A DNA stretch of 52,058 nucleotides from DATGKR01 sp035294565 (GCA_035294565.1 DATGKR010000090.1:1-52058); one strand, 5' to 3'. Counted from the first letter of the stretch, positions 25,853-35,907 are shown. The notes: generated from the sequence alone by a model not told the origin. Numbers and translations are program-made.

Positions 25853-26306
25853 GAACCCGGGCAGGAGGCGCCCGCCCCGCTTCAACCACGTGGCGATGAG
25901 CGTCCCGGCCGACCTGCTCGGCGAGGAGGGCAGGCGGGACATCGGGTCGTTCTACAGCGAGGTATTCGGCTGGGAGGAGCTGCCCACCGAGACCGTCGAC
26001 CGCCAGAAGCTGGTCCTCTCCGCCTACCGCTACGACCAGTTCGTTTTCCTGGTCGCCGGCGACGAGCCGATGAGCGCGCCCGAGGGCGACCACTTCGGCA
26101 TGGGGGTGGACACCGTCGAGGAGCTCGAGGAGCTCCATCGCCGCGCCGAGGCCTACCAACGGCGCGACCCCCGGGTCCGGCTGACCGACATCTCGACGGA
26201 AGAGCATCCCGGCCTCACCCTCACCAGCTTCTACGTCGGCTTCCTGCTGCCTTTGACGGTGGAGGTGCAGCACTTCGCCTTCGCAGCGCCGCCGGCGACC
26301 GGATGA
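25845..26306 (+). CDS. VOC/glyoxalase superfamily protein
   Basis: A 153-residue VOC-fold protein. The opening RFNHVAMSVPADLL has the metal-ligand histidine H15, and SFYSEVFGWEEL is the standard helix of the first beta-alpha-beta-beta-beta module. The second module contains HFGMGVDTVEELEELHRRAE and ends with VEVQHFAFAAP. Such proteins include glyoxalases, extradiol dioxygenases and antibiotic-binding proteins, and the reaction cannot be assigned. GTG 25845 overlaps the dehydrogenase gene by eight bases. It converges with the L,D-transpeptidase gene, with 25 bp between their stops. Confidence 0.85.
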   Translation: MPENPGRRRPPRFNHVAMSVPADLLGEEGRRDIGSFYSEVFGWEELPTETVDRQKLVLSAYRYDQFVFLVAGDEPMSAPEGDHFGMGVDTVEELEELHRRAEAYQRRDPRVRLTDISTEEHPGLTLTSFYVGFLLPLTVEVQHFAFAAPPATG

Positions 26307-26331
26307 GGCCGCTCGCCAGCCGACCGTCGGC

Positions 26332-27999
26332 TCAGTGGACGGTTACGAGGGTGCCGATCGGCGTGTAGGGGTAGACCTGTTGGGCGGTGGCGTAGGGAAG
26401 CTCGGCGCAGCCGAGGCTCTGGGGGTAGCCGTAGCTGGCCCGGACGAAACCGTGGATGGCGTCGCTGCCGTTGAAGTAGGACACCCACTTGACCGGGTCG
26501 GCGTAGTGGGAGCCGTCAGGGTTGGTGCCCCTCATGATCTGAGACTTGTAACGCAGGTAGACGATGAAGGTCCCGTCGGCGGTCGGGTCCTGCGCTATGC
26601 CTGTGTTGGTCGGCGAGGAGATGACCGGTTTGCCGTCGTGCCAGACGGTGAGGGTCTCCGGCAGGGTCTTGGATATGTCGACCCACGTGTAGCCGTTGGG
26701 GTTCGCCTTGCCCGCCGCGAGCGCCTTGGCCAGGTAGGGCCACAGCAGCGGGTTGGACTCGCCGACCGTGGCGAGACCTGACACGTGCTCGAACGCCTTG
26801 ACGGCCGCCTGGGTCATGACGTTGTCCTGGCCGGGCTGCCACAGGCCGGCGAGGCGGGCGGGCGGAGCCCAGCGCCAGGTGAAGTTGCCGTCGGGGGTGA
26901 CGTAGGCGGCGGCTTGCGCCGCGCTGACGCTGGTCGGCGGCCCGGCGGCGCCGGGGGCGGGCGTCCAGTTGAACGGCAGGTAGCCGAGCACGGCCAGTTC
27001 CTGCTGAAGGCGGGTGACCGACCCCTGCGCCACGGGGAACGACACGGTGCGCGCAGGCGCCGCCCCGTTCACGCCCACGGGTACGGGTAGGTGCACCTGG
27101 AGGTCCTGGCCGGGCCAGAGAGCGCCGGGGGAAGGCTGGAAGGCCAGCGTGTAGGGGTTCGGCGAGGTCCATCTGCCCGCTGGCCGAGTGTCGAGCAGGG
27201 CCACGCCGACGGTAGGGCGGCGCCCGCCGAAGAGGGTGCTGACCCGCCGGGAGAACACCATGGTGATCGGCGCGGTCGGCGAAGGGTCGCCGCCGGAGGG
27301 CGTTACCTCGGCGAGGTTGCCGTTTCCTTGGAAAAAGGTGAGCGGTGTGGGCTGGGGGAGCGTCTCCCAGAGGTAGGGAGCCGCGGCGACCTGCACGACA
27401 CCGTAGGTGCCGTGTCCGCTCGGAAGCTCCACGGTGACCGTGCGCGACGGGGCGCCAAGCCGGCGGGTGTGGGTGGCGCCGTCATAGGTCCAGCGGACCT
27501 GGCGGACCGGCCGGGTGAAACGGAGGGTGGGCGCGCCGCCCGGGGCGAAGCGGGCGACGGGCACGGACAACTCCGCCGAAGGGGCGGGCACCGACACCGT
27601 CTTTTCGATGCGCGAGCCGGCCCACCACGACTCCCACCACGGGCTGCGGGCCGTGACCGTCACCTCGACCGGGGCGCCGGGGGGAATGGGGGACGACACC
27701 TGCAGCACGCCGCCGCGGTCTGCCAGGGCGACGGCCCTGCCGGCCACCCGGGCGGTGGCCGAGGTGATCGTGGTTCCCGGACCAGTCGACAAGGACGCCA
27801 GCTGCTCCCCTCCCGGCGTGACCGACACCCGGGGCCGCAGAAGGTAACTGGCCAGCGCCGCCGCTCCCGCGACCACCAGCAGCGCGCCGAGAGGCCACCA
27901 CCTCCGCAACCGCCTTCCCCGGCCGGGCCCGGACATGCCGTGGGCTCCGATCCTCCCGGGCGGAGCAGCGACCTCGCCGGGCGCCTCGACTCTCACCAC
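26332..27999 (-). CDS. L,D-transpeptidase with Ig-like domains (cell-wall cross-linking)
   Basis: A 555-residue membrane-anchored enzyme. A basic N-terminus and one membrane helix (WWPLGALLVVAGAAALASYLL) are followed by Ig-like/lipoprotein-like beta modules (residues 60-330), a region QAAVKAFEHVSGLATVG resembling a peptidoglycan-binding helix, and the YkuD catalytic domain (about 420-555). The active site is complete, with H516 in IHGFVRAS and C531 in SLGCAELP. It should form 3-3 cross-links in peptidoglycan outside the membrane, as Ldt enzymes of mycobacteria do. The start is GTG 27999 or 27996, both just behind AGGAGA; ATG 27936 is also possible. It contrasts with the active-site-less relative at 17.4-18.2 kb. 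Confidence 0.92.
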   Translation of the reverse strand: MVRVEAPGEVAAPPGRIGAHGMSGPGRGRRLRRWWPLGALLVVAGAAALASYLLRPRVSVTPGGEQLASLSTGPGTTITSATARVAGRAVALADRGGVLQVSSPIPPGAPVEVTVTARSPWWESWWAGSRIEKTVSVPAPSAELSVPVARFAPGGAPTLRFTRPVRQVRWTYDGATHTRRLGAPSRTVTVELPSGHGTYGVVQVAAAPYLWETLPQPTPLTFFQGNGNLAEVTPSGGDPSPTAPITMVFSRRVSTLFGGRRPTVGVALLDTRPAGRWTSPNPYTLAFQPSPGALWPGQDLQVHLPVPVGVNGAAPARTVSFPVAQGSVTRLQQELAVLGYLPFNWTPAPGAAGPPTSVSAAQAAAYVTPDGNFTWRWAPPARLAGLWQPGQDNVMTQAAVKAFEHVSGLATVGESNPLLWPYLAKALAAGKANPNGYTWVDISKTLPETLTVWHDGKPVISSPTNTGIAQDPTADGTFIVYLRYKSQIMRGTNPDGSHYADPVKWVSYFNGSDAIHGFVRASYGYPQSLGCAELPYATAQQVYPYTPIGTLVTVH

Positions 28000-28160
28000 G
28001 CTCTCCTACCCTTGTTCGAGGTGCTCTGACCGGCCCCTCGTCGGACTCGGCAATGCTACCGGCCAACTCGGCCGCGCGCCCGGCGCTCGTCGGATCCTCA
28101 CCCGCGCTCGGCTCCCCGCCGATCGCAGCGCTGACTCGCCGCTGTAGTACATAGTTAACG
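28000..28160 (+). promoter_or_regulatory. Divergent intergenic region with leaderless-type promoter for MFS gene
   Basis: This 161-bp gap separates the divergent L,D-transpeptidase and MFS genes. Its right end has an AT-rich patch, GTAGTACATAGTTAACG, immediately before GTG 28161. CATAGT (28150-28155) could act as a -10 that starts transcription at the GTG. I see no riboswitch-like structure. Confidence 0.35.
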
Positions 28161-29486
28161 GTGCGAAGTTTCTCGCGGAACCTGGGGAAAGGCCGGGTCG
28201 GCTGGGTGGGCCGCAACCTCTGGGCGGTCCTCGCCGCGCGCTTCGCGATGAGCGTCGCCCGCGCCTTGCTGTCGGTTGTCACAGCGCTCTATCTCGCCGC
28301 ACTGGGCTTCTCGGGTCTCGAGCTCGGCGTGCTTTTCGTCGTGGTCACCTTCGCCTCTGCGGTCATGTCCTCGGGCATCGGCTTTCTGTCCGACCGGGCG
28401 GGGCGCAAGCCGTTCCTCGTCGCGCTCCCGCTCGTCGTGGCGGCCTGTGCCAGCACCTACGCCATTTCTCGCAGCGTCGTGGTCCTCTTCGTCTTCGCCG
28501 CGCTGGGAACGTTCGGCAGGGGGGCCGGGGCCGGCGGCGGCAACGTCGGGCCGTACCAGCCGGCGGAGTCGGCGCTCGTCGCCGAGAGCACCCCCGGGGG
28601 GCGACGGACCGCCGCGTTCGGGCTGGTGGCCTTCACCTCGACGCTCGGAGGGCTCGCCGGCGGCCTCCTGGCCGAGCTGGTGCACACCGAGCCAGGCCTG
28701 CACGGGGCGGCGGCGACAGCGGCTTACCGCCCGGCGTTCATCGCTTCGGCGGCGCTGGCGCTGGTCGCAGGGCTGGTGGCTCTGGTCATAGTGGAGCCGT
28801 CGCGGGGAAGGTCCGGGGGCGGCTCGAGCCAGAGCACGCCGACGTTCGTCTTCCCCCGGCGCTCGTGGCCGGCTCTGTGGCGGCTCGTCGTGACCAACGC
28901 CACCAACGGGATGGCGATAGGCCTCTTCGCCCCCTTCCTCAGCTACTGGCTGTTCCGCCGCTACGGGGCCGGGCCGGGCAGGATCGGCCTCCTGTTCGCC
29001 GTGGTCAACGCCGCGTCGCTTCTCTCCACTCTGGCCGCGGCGTCCATCGGCCGGCGCTTCGGCACGGTGCGGTCGATCGCCACCGTGCGCGCCGTCAGCG
29101 GGGTGCTGCTCGTGCCGATGGTGCTGGCCCCGTCGTTCTGGGTGGCCGGGGGGCTCCTCCTGGTGCGGATGGCCGCCCAACGGGTCGGTCTGCCGCTGCG
29201 CCAGTCCTTCACCCAGCAGCTGGCCGACCCCGCCGAGCGTTCGACCGTCGCCGCCCTTTCCACCGTGCCCGCCCAGGCGACGATGGCGGGCGGCCAGGCG
29301 CTCGCCGGCTACCTGTTCGACGAGGTGAGCCTGTCGCTGCCCTTCGAGCTGGCCGCCGTGTTCCAGTGCGTCAACGCCGCGCTCTACGCCGCGCTGTTCG
29401 CCTGGCGCCCGCCGCCCCGGCGCCAGCCAGGGGAGACCCCTCCGGTGCGGATCCTGGAAGGTGACACGGCCGCCGGCGGCGAATAG
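28161..29486 (+). CDS. Major facilitator superfamily transporter
   Basis: A 441-residue transporter with about 12 hydrophobic helices. The MFS loop-2/3 motif is IGFLSDRAGRKPFLV, matching the GxLaDrxGrkxxl consensus, and a weaker copy AASIGRRFGTVRSIA lies in the second half. A notable glycine-rich stretch (TFGRGAGAGGGNVGPYQPAE) follows helix 4. In drug/proton antiporters this area contains conserved Gly/Pro, so an exporter is more likely than a sugar importer, but the substrate is unknown. GTG 28161 directly follows the AT-rich promoter-like patch. The stop is 11 bp before the secreted subtilase gene, so the two may be co-transcribed. Confidence 0.9.
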   Translation: MRSFSRNLGKGRVGWVGRNLWAVLAARFAMSVARALLSVVTALYLAALGFSGLELGVLFVVVTFASAVMSSGIGFLSDRAGRKPFLVALPLVVAACASTYAISRSVVVLFVFAALGTFGRGAGAGGGNVGPYQPAESALVAESTPGGRRTAAFGLVAFTSTLGGLAGGLLAELVHTEPGLHGAAATAAYRPAFIASAALALVAGLVALVIVEPSRGRSGGGSSQSTPTFVFPRRSWPALWRLVVTNATNGMAIGLFAPFLSYWLFRRYGAGPGRIGLLFAVVNAASLLSTLAAASIGRRFGTVRSIATVRAVSGVLLVPMVLAPSFWVAGGLLLVRMAAQRVGLPLRQSFTQQLADPAERSTVAALSTVPAQATMAGGQALAGYLFDEVSLSLPFELAAVFQCVNAALYAALFAWRPPPRRQPGETPPVRILEGDTAAGGE

Positions 29487-29497
29487 AGACGCCTGGA

Positions 29498-32400
29498 ATG
29501 ACCGAAACTTCCGGATTTTCGGGTAGGGGCCGGCCAGGGAGCAGGCGCCGGCTGCGGACGCGGCTCCTGCTCGGCGGGAGCTGCCTGGCGGCCCTCGCCC
29601 TGGCGGCCGGCCCGGCGGTGGCCGACTCGACGCCCGGAGCGGCCCTCTCGACGGTCGCCGCCTCGCCTGCCCCGCCGGTGGCGCCCGACAATCCCCGGCC
29701 GGCGTCGTGCCCTCCCGTGCCTTCCAACCAGGGTGGGCCAGACAGCGAGGCGCAGACGACGACGGGCGTCCCGTTGTGGCCTGCCGCGCCCCCCGGGACC
29801 AACCCCGAGGACTACGCCTCGTATCTCCACACGCCGCAGGTCACGCCTCCCCTCCGTCCGGCCAACTGGGCCGACGGCGGGGGTGACTGGAAGCTGACCA
29901 GCGCCCGGAGCACCGACCCCCAGGTTGCGGACAACCCCCAGGAGCTGTGCGGCGTGGAGGGCAACTCGGTGGACAAGGCCTGGCAGGTCACCACCGGAAG
30001 GCCCGACACGGTCATCGCGATCACCGACTCGGGGATCGAGTGGTGCGACCCGTCGGTCGTCGACAAGATCGCCTTGAACCGCTACGCCCTTCCCTACCCG
30101 GAGAACGCCGCCGGGCTCACCAAGCCGCAACTGGAGGCGCGGGGGGTCGTTTTCGCCGACAGCGACCCCTACGACCTGGACAACAGCGGGATCCTCGACG
30201 CCGAGCAGTACGCGTCGGATCCCCGCGTCGCCGCCGTCGTCGCTTCCAGCCCCTCCCACGGCTTCTTCTGCGGCAAGTACATCTCACCAGAGGACCTGAT
30301 CCGCACCTTCGGCTCGCCGTCGTCGCCCTACTACTACCCCCACCCCACCGCCGGCGCCGAGGCTCCCCCCTACCCGGGGCAGGTCCCCGCCGGGTTCACC
30401 GAGGCGATCGCCGGCTGGAACTTCGTCGACGACACCAACGACCCCTACGACGACGTCCTCTACGGGCACGGCACCGGCGAGGCCGAGGACGCCACAGGCT
30501 CCGCCGACGCCGTGGGCAAGGAGGTGGGCACCTGCCCCAGCTGCACGGTCCTGCCCATCCGGGTCGGCGAGAGCTTCATCGCCTCGTCCAACGACTTCGC
30601 CCGCGGCGTGCTCTTCGCCGTGGACAGCGGCGCCTCCGTCGTCCAGGAGGCGCTCGGCACCCTCGACGTGACGACCACCGCCGCCCAGGCCATCGCCTAC
30701 GCCAACTCCCACGGGGTGCCGGTCATCTCCAGCGCCGCCGACGAGGAGGCCGAGCACCACAACGAGCCCGCCGACCTCCCGGGCACCATCGTCGTCAACA
30801 GCGTCACCCAGGCCCCCTCGGAGACTGTCGGCGGCCAGACCGTCTCCCTCTACCAGCCGCCCAGCTACCTGTACCTCAACGGTTGCACCAACTACGGGGC
30901 CAACATCGCCGTCAGCGTGGAGAGCGCCAGCTGCTCGTCGGAGGCGACCGGCAAGACCGGCGGGGTGACGGGGCTCATCGAGTCGGAGGCCAAGAACCTT
31001 CTCGAGGCGGGCCGGCTGGCTCCCTACCCGGGGCTGAAGACCGTCGGCGGCGCTCCGGTCGCCCTGTCGGCGACAGAGGTGCGGGAGCTGATCGAGATGT
31101 CCGCCGACGACGTCGACTTCCAGACACCCGTGCTGCCGAGCCCGAGCTCGCCGTTCGCCGCGCCGCCCGACAACTACGCGGTCGTGGCGCCGGTACCGAC
31201 GACCCGCTACCCCACTCAGCCGGGCTTCGACATGTACACCGGCTACGGCCGTCTCGACGCGGCGAACATCCTCGACTGGCTCGCCGCGGGGAAGATCCCC
31301 CCCGAAGCCTCCTTCGGCGAGATGCAGTGGTTCCAGACCTACGACCCGGCCCAGGCCCTCTCGGTGCCGTTGTTCGCCGCGGCAGTCCGCACGCCCGGTC
31401 CCTACCACTGGAAGCTCCAGTACGGGATCGGCACGCAGCCCGAACCGGGGGCCTGGTACGACATCACAGGCGGCAGCGGCAGCGGCGGGCCCCGCGGCAG
31501 CGCCCTGGAGGAGAACTACACCCTAAGCCCCTCGCTGCTGGCGCACATCGCCTCGCAGCTGCCGCCCTCCGACCACGGCACCGGGCCCGACGGCAGGCCC
31601 GAGCCCGACGCCGACTCGTTCACCCTCCGGCTCCTCGTCGCCGACTCCCACGGGCTGGTCGGCATGGACCGGCGGACCGAGTACCTCCAGCACGACCCCA
31701 CGCTGGTCACCAAGACGGTGCTCCAGCCCGGCGTGGGGGCGGGGGTCGCCGGCAACCAGCAGCCGGCGACGAGCTTCGGCGGGTCCATCGACGCCGCTCC
31801 GACCCTCGCCCCCATCGGCCCCGGCGGCACGGACGCCCTGATCGTGGCGACCGCTGACGGCACCATCCACGCCTACACCGCTGGGCCCGACGGAACGCTT
31901 TCCGAGCTGCCCGGCTGGCCCGTCCACACCGCCCTCCTGCCCGGCCAGGCCGAGCTGTCCGCCCACGAGGCGGCCTACACCAGCGGGCAGGTCACCGCCA
32001 TCCCCCATTGCAGCATCGTCGGCGGGGTGGCCGTCGGCAGGCTGATGGGCGCGCACGCGCCGCCCGACGTCGTGGCGTCGGACATGTGCGGGAACGTCTA
32101 CGCCTGGGACGCGGCGGGAACCCTGCTGGCCGGCTTCCCGGTGCACACCGACCCTGTCTACTCCCAGGACCCCGCCCCCTACGCCGGCACCGCCACCGCG
32201 ACGGACCCGTCGGTCGACCCGCGCGACCCAGACAACCGGCTGCTCCCGGGCATCCTCGGCGCCCCGGCCCTCGCCGACCTGACGGGAAGCGGCCAGCTGG
32301 ACATCGTCGTGTCCTCCCTCGACCGCCACGTGTACGCGTGGACTCCGGGCGGCCAGACGGTGCCCGGTTATCCGGTGCTGGTCGTCGACCCGGCGCAGGT

Positions 32401-33589
32401 CGCCAGCGTCGACCCCGTCACCAACCACGTCGACTTCAAAACGGGCGTGAACGTGCAGATGGGCTCGATGATCCTCGACACGCCGGCCGTCGGCCGGCTG
32501 TCCGGCGGCGGCGGCCCACCCGACCTGGTCATCGGCACCGACGAGGAGTACGGCTGCAACCCCGCCAGCCTCCCCGGGGCGGGCCTCGCCGAGAAGCCCG
32601 GCGAGCCGGGGTGCGCGATCAGCGAGGTGAACGCCCTGAACTGGGCCCTCGACGCTGCCGGCGCGTCGCTCCTCAACCCGGCCAACAGCATGGTCTACGC
32701 CCTCGCCCCGGCTGGGACGGGCGCCTCAGCCGACTGCTCCGAAGGGACAGCCCAGCCCGACGCCTGCGCCATCCTCCCCGGCTGGCCGGCCGAGATGGTG
32801 GACCTCGACGCCGGCCTCCTGCCCGACGTCGCCGACGGGACCACCGCCCCGCCGGCCTTGGCCGACCTGTCCGGCAACGGCACGCTCGACGTCGGCGACA
32901 TGACATCGGTCGGACCGGCGTACATCTTCGGACCGAACGGCAAGTCGATCTACGGCGACGGGCCCGACGGGCAACCGATCGGGCTGTCCATGTCGGCGGT
33001 CGGGCCTCTCGCCAACTCCCAGGACGTCCCGAGCATCCCCGCCCTCGGCATGCCGGTCTTCGCCCCGCTCGGCGGGGCGGCGCCGGGGACGAGCTTCATC
33101 GCGCCGGCCGCCTCGCTCGGCAAGGCGCTCGACGCCGCCCTCCCCGCCGAGCAGTACGCCAACGACAACCAGCTCGACGCGTGGAACACCTCGACGGCGA
33201 CCATGCAGGCCGCCTTCCCCCAGGTGATGAACGACCTGCAGTTCTTCGACCAGCCCATCGTCGCCGACGTCGGTGGTGCGGCCGGAGGGGCCTACGTGGT
33301 CGAGGGCAGCGCCAACGCCGACCTCCGCGCCGTCAACTCCTACGGCCAGGAAGCCCCCGGCTTCCCCAAGTTCACCGGTGGGTGGATCGTCAACAGCCCT
33401 TCGTTCGGCCCGCTGGGCTCGCTGAGGGACCAGGTGGTGGTCGCCGGGACCAGGGACGGCGACCTGTTCGTGTGGTCGACCCCCACCCCCCGCTGCGCCG
33501 GGAGCGGCCCGTGGCCCCGCCAGCACCACGACCTCTCCAACACGAACGACCTCCAGTGGGCCGCCGCTCTTCGGCCCTCGTGCTCGTGA
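29498..33589 (+). CDS. Secreted subtilase (S8) with C-terminal beta-propeller repeats
   Basis: A 1363-residue exported protein. A signal peptide (RLLLGGSCLAALALAAGPAVA) precedes a Pro-rich region and an S8 domain with D177 (IAITDSGIEW), H324 (YGHGTGEAEDATG) and probable nucleophile S481 (SCSSEATGKTGGVTG, aligned with GTSMATPHVAG). At the oxyanion position, usually Asn in AxGN, it has D415 (ISSAADEEAEHH). From about residue 760 on there are FG-GAP/propeller-like repeats: TLAPIGPGGTDALIVATADG, LADLTGSGQLDIVVSSLDRH, VGRLSGGGGPPDLVIGTDEE, LADLSGNGTLDVGDM. These probably form a wheel that binds substrate or surfaces. Its stop overlaps the next secreted protein's start (GTGA). Proteolysis of extracellular protein is expected, with the specificity unknown. 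Confidence 0.88.
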   Translation: MTETSGFSGRGRPGSRRRLRTRLLLGGSCLAALALAAGPAVADSTPGAALSTVAASPAPPVAPDNPRPASCPPVPSNQGGPDSEAQTTTGVPLWPAAPPGTNPEDYASYLHTPQVTPPLRPANWADGGGDWKLTSARSTDPQVADNPQELCGVEGNSVDKAWQVTTGRPDTVIAITDSGIEWCDPSVVDKIALNRYALPYPENAAGLTKPQLEARGVVFADSDPYDLDNSGILDAEQYASDPRVAAVVASSPSHGFFCGKYISPEDLIRTFGSPSSPYYYPHPTAGAEAPPYPGQVPAGFTEAIAGWNFVDDTNDPYDDVLYGHGTGEAEDATGSADAVGKEVGTCPSCTVLPIRVGESFIASSNDFARGVLFAVDSGASVVQEALGTLDVTTTAAQAIAYANSHGVPVISSAADEEAEHHNEPADLPGTIVVNSVTQAPSETVGGQTVSLYQPPSYLYLNGCTNYGANIAVSVESASCSSEATGKTGGVTGLIESEAKNLLEAGRLAPYPGLKTVGGAPVALSATEVRELIEMSADDVDFQTPVLPSPSSPFAAPPDNYAVVAPVPTTRYPTQPGFDMYTGYGRLDAANILDWLAAGKIPPEASFGEMQWFQTYDPAQALSVPLFAAAVRTPGPYHWKLQYGIGTQPEPGAWYDITGGSGSGGPRGSALEENYTLSPSLLAHIASQLPPSDHGTGPDGRPEPDADSFTLRLLVADSHGLVGMDRRTEYLQHDPTLVTKTVLQPGVGAGVAGNQQPATSFGGSIDAAPTLAPIGPGGTDALIVATADGTIHAYTAGPDGTLSELPGWPVHTALLPGQAELSAHEAAYTSGQVTAIPHCSIVGGVAVGRLMGAHAPPDVVASDMCGNVYAWDAAGTLLAGFPVHTDPVYSQDPAPYAGTATATDPSVDPRDPDNRLLPGILGAPALADLTGSGQLDIVVSSLDRHVYAWTPGGQTVPGYPVLVVDPAQVASVDPVTNHVDFKTGVNVQMGSMILDTPAVGRLSGGGGPPDLVIGTDEEYGCNPASLPGAGLAEKPGEPGCAISEVNALNWALDAAGASLLNPANSMVYALAPAGTGASADCSEGTAQPDACAILPGWPAEMVDLDAGLLPDVADGTTAPPALADLSGNGTLDVGDMTSVGPAYIFGPNGKSIYGDGPDGQPIGLSMSAVGPLANSQDVPSIPALGMPVFAPLGGAAPGTSFIAPAASLGKALDAALPAEQYANDNQLDAWNTSTATMQAAFPQVMNDLQFFDQPIVADVGGAAGGAYVVEGSANADLRAVNSYGQEAPGFPKFTGGWIVNSPSFGPLGSLRDQVVVAGTRDGDLFVWSTPTPRCAGSGPWPRQHHDLSNTNDLQWAAALRPSCS

Positions 33590-35907
33590 GCAGCCGGCGA
33601 CCGCTGGGCGTGGTCGCGGCCGGGGTTCTCCTGGCGGCTCTCGCCGCCTACCCGGCCGTGGCGTCGGTCACCTCCGCGGGCCCCTTCGAGGTCGGCGCGG
33701 CGCAGGTGGACATCACCCCTCCGGCGCTGGCAACACCGGCGGGCCAGGCGCTCGACGCCGCCGACTTCGTCCCCGCCTGCGGGCTGTCCGAAACCCAGGT
33801 CCACCAGCTGTGGCCCGGCAAACGGCTCTTCGCCTTCGAGAAGCCTTACATCGACCTGTTCGGGGCTGGCGAGTACGTGCCCGGCGACCCCTACTGCGAC
33901 GCCGACCACACGCACCGCTACGAGGCCCCCTACATCGCCGGCGGGTCAGGGGAGAACCACTGGCCCCTGACGTCCGCCGATCTCGAGGCCGGCATGAACA
34001 CGCCGGCCACGACCCTTCCGAGCCCCGCTTTGTCCAACGACCCGATAAGCGCCCAGGCGGTCGTCTTCCGGGCGGGAGGACGGCGCGCGGCCATGGTGAC
34101 GGTCAACTCGATAGGGATCTTCGACACGACGATGGACCGCATCCGGGCGGAGGCGGTCAGGCAGGATCCCGCTCTGCACCCGGCTGACATCTTCATCTCG
34201 TCCACCCACGACGAGTCGGCGCCCGACCCGATCGGCCTCTGGGGGCCGGATCTGTCGGGCGAGCCGCCGCCCGTCAACCAGGCCAACGGGTCCCTGCCGG
34301 CGGGGGTCAGCTCCGGCGTCGACGAGTACTACATGAGCTACCTGGTGGACCGGGTGGCCGCCGCCATCGTCGCCGCCGACCGAAGCGCGCAGCCGGCGGC
34401 TCTGCGACTCGCCGTGGCCAGGATGCCAGGGAACATCCAGTCGTGCTGGTCCTCCTACCCGTTCATCGACACCGGCCTCATGCCGGTGATGCAGGCGGCG
34501 ACCACGTCCGGCTCGTCGCCGGGCAGGGTGATCTTCACCTTGGCGAACGTGGGGACCCACGACGAGACGCTCGCCTTCTCCGGCAACCCCGCCTACACGT
34601 CGATGCTGAGCGGAGACTGGACCGGGCGGCTCAGCCAGCTGCTCGAATCGCAATACCCGGGCAGCGTCGGCATGGAGATGGCGGGGCTGGTCGGCAGCGT
34701 CGAGACCCCCGCCCTCTACCCGCAGGGAACCCAGGTGCTCGACGTGCCCGGCGCGTTCCACCAGGTGCCGGGGAGCCCGGTCGACGGCTGCTCGAGCGTC
34801 TACCCGCAGCCCGCCGGCGCCAGCCCCGAGACGGACGCGCTCCGGTTCATAGACGGCTACGCGGCGAGCGTCGCCGCGGCCGCCGAGGCCGCGCTCGACG
34901 GGCCGGGCGCGACCACGGTCGTCCCCCGGACCGTTGCCGGCCAGACCCGCTCGGTCTGCGTGCAGCTCGAGAACAATTTCTTCGCCGCAGCGTTCGCCGC
35001 GGGGCTGTTCCCCGACCGGCCCGCTTACGCCGACCCCGGCTGCACGGTCGGGGTCTCCGCCTCGGGCGCCGTCTCGGCGGGAGGCGGGTCGGCGCCCTCG
35101 TCGGTCCAGCCGAGCCCCCCGGCGTTCATCCGCACCGAGGTGGGCGTCCTCACGGTGGGACCGGTTCAGGTCGCCTACTCGCCGGGTGAGGTCTTTCCGG
35201 TCACCGAGATAGGCGGGCCTTACGACAGCGCCCAGATGCCGTTCCCCACGGACTGCTACCTGCCTCCCTCCGACTACACGTGCGGCGCCGCGCTGCCCAT
35301 GACCCCCGACGTGGCGGCTGAGATGAGCCGGCCGTTCAGGTTCCTCGCCGGGCTCGGCGAGGACATGATCGGCTACATGTTCCCGCCGAGCAACTTCGTC
35401 GGCAGCCAGGGGGAGACGATCGAACCTCCGTGGTCGGTGTACGAGGAGACGTCGGGGACGGGCAACGACCGCTTCGGCTACGGCCACGCCGACGACGCCG
35501 AGAGCGTCGGCCCCCACGCGGGGCTGGCCGTGACCCAGGCGCTCTCCGGCCTGCTCGCAGCCGACGGCCGCGGGACGACCGTGGTGCCGGGCATGTTCGT
35601 CGACGCCGCCGGCAGGCTCTGCGACAGCCCCTTCCCGGCGACCCCCGGCTCGTGGGTCACCGGATGCCAGGGTTTCACCGGCGCTGTCGGCGTCGAGGTG
35701 GTCGGACCGGGCGGCTCCCGCTCGGTGATACGGGTGGGGGACGCCCCGGGCGACGCGACCGGCTGGGCGACCTACCTGGCCACCCCCGACAGCGGCACCG
35801 CGGGCACCGCATACCCCTACTCGACTTCGACGAGGGGCGTGATCGTCGGGGGGAGGGCGCTGCTCATAGACGTGGTCAGCGGCGCGGCCGACCTGGGCTC
35901 CGGCTGA
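33586..35907 (+). CDS. Secreted neutral ceramidase-like hydrolase
   Basis: A 773-residue exported protein (signal segment PLGVVAAGVLLAALAAYPAVAS). The mature part opens with FEVGAAQVDITPPALATPAG, the start of neutral/alkaline ceramidase-superfamily domains, followed by AVVFRAGGRRAAMVTVNSIG and the metal-binding segment FISSTHDESAPDPIGLWGP. Members hydrolyse amide bonds of sphingolipids, but many actinobacterial homologues have unknown substrates because the bacteria make no sphingolipids. It has several Cys pairs (e.g. CGLSETQ, CSSVYPQ, CYLPPSDYTC). GTG 33586 overlaps the subtilase stop, implying translational coupling. A role in degrading exogenous lipids is inferred from secretion and family only. 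Confidence 0.82.
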   Translation: MSSRRPLGVVAAGVLLAALAAYPAVASVTSAGPFEVGAAQVDITPPALATPAGQALDAADFVPACGLSETQVHQLWPGKRLFAFEKPYIDLFGAGEYVPGDPYCDADHTHRYEAPYIAGGSGENHWPLTSADLEAGMNTPATTLPSPALSNDPISAQAVVFRAGGRRAAMVTVNSIGIFDTTMDRIRAEAVRQDPALHPADIFISSTHDESAPDPIGLWGPDLSGEPPPVNQANGSLPAGVSSGVDEYYMSYLVDRVAAAIVAADRSAQPAALRLAVARMPGNIQSCWSSYPFIDTGLMPVMQAATTSGSSPGRVIFTLANVGTHDETLAFSGNPAYTSMLSGDWTGRLSQLLESQYPGSVGMEMAGLVGSVETPALYPQGTQVLDVPGAFHQVPGSPVDGCSSVYPQPAGASPETDALRFIDGYAASVAAAAEAALDGPGATTVVPRTVAGQTRSVCVQLENNFFAAAFAAGLFPDRPAYADPGCTVGVSASGAVSAGGGSAPSSVQPSPPAFIRTEVGVLTVGPVQVAYSPGEVFPVTEIGGPYDSAQMPFPTDCYLPPSDYTCGAALPMTPDVAAEMSRPFRFLAGLGEDMIGYMFPPSNFVGSQGETIEPPWSVYEETSGTGNDRFGYGHADDAESVGPHAGLAVTQALSGLLAADGRGTTVVPGMFVDAAGRLCDSPFPATPGSWVTGCQGFTGAVGVEVVGPGGSRSVIRVGDAPGDATGWATYLATPDSGTAGTAYPYSTSTRGVIVGGRALLIDVVSGAADLGSG

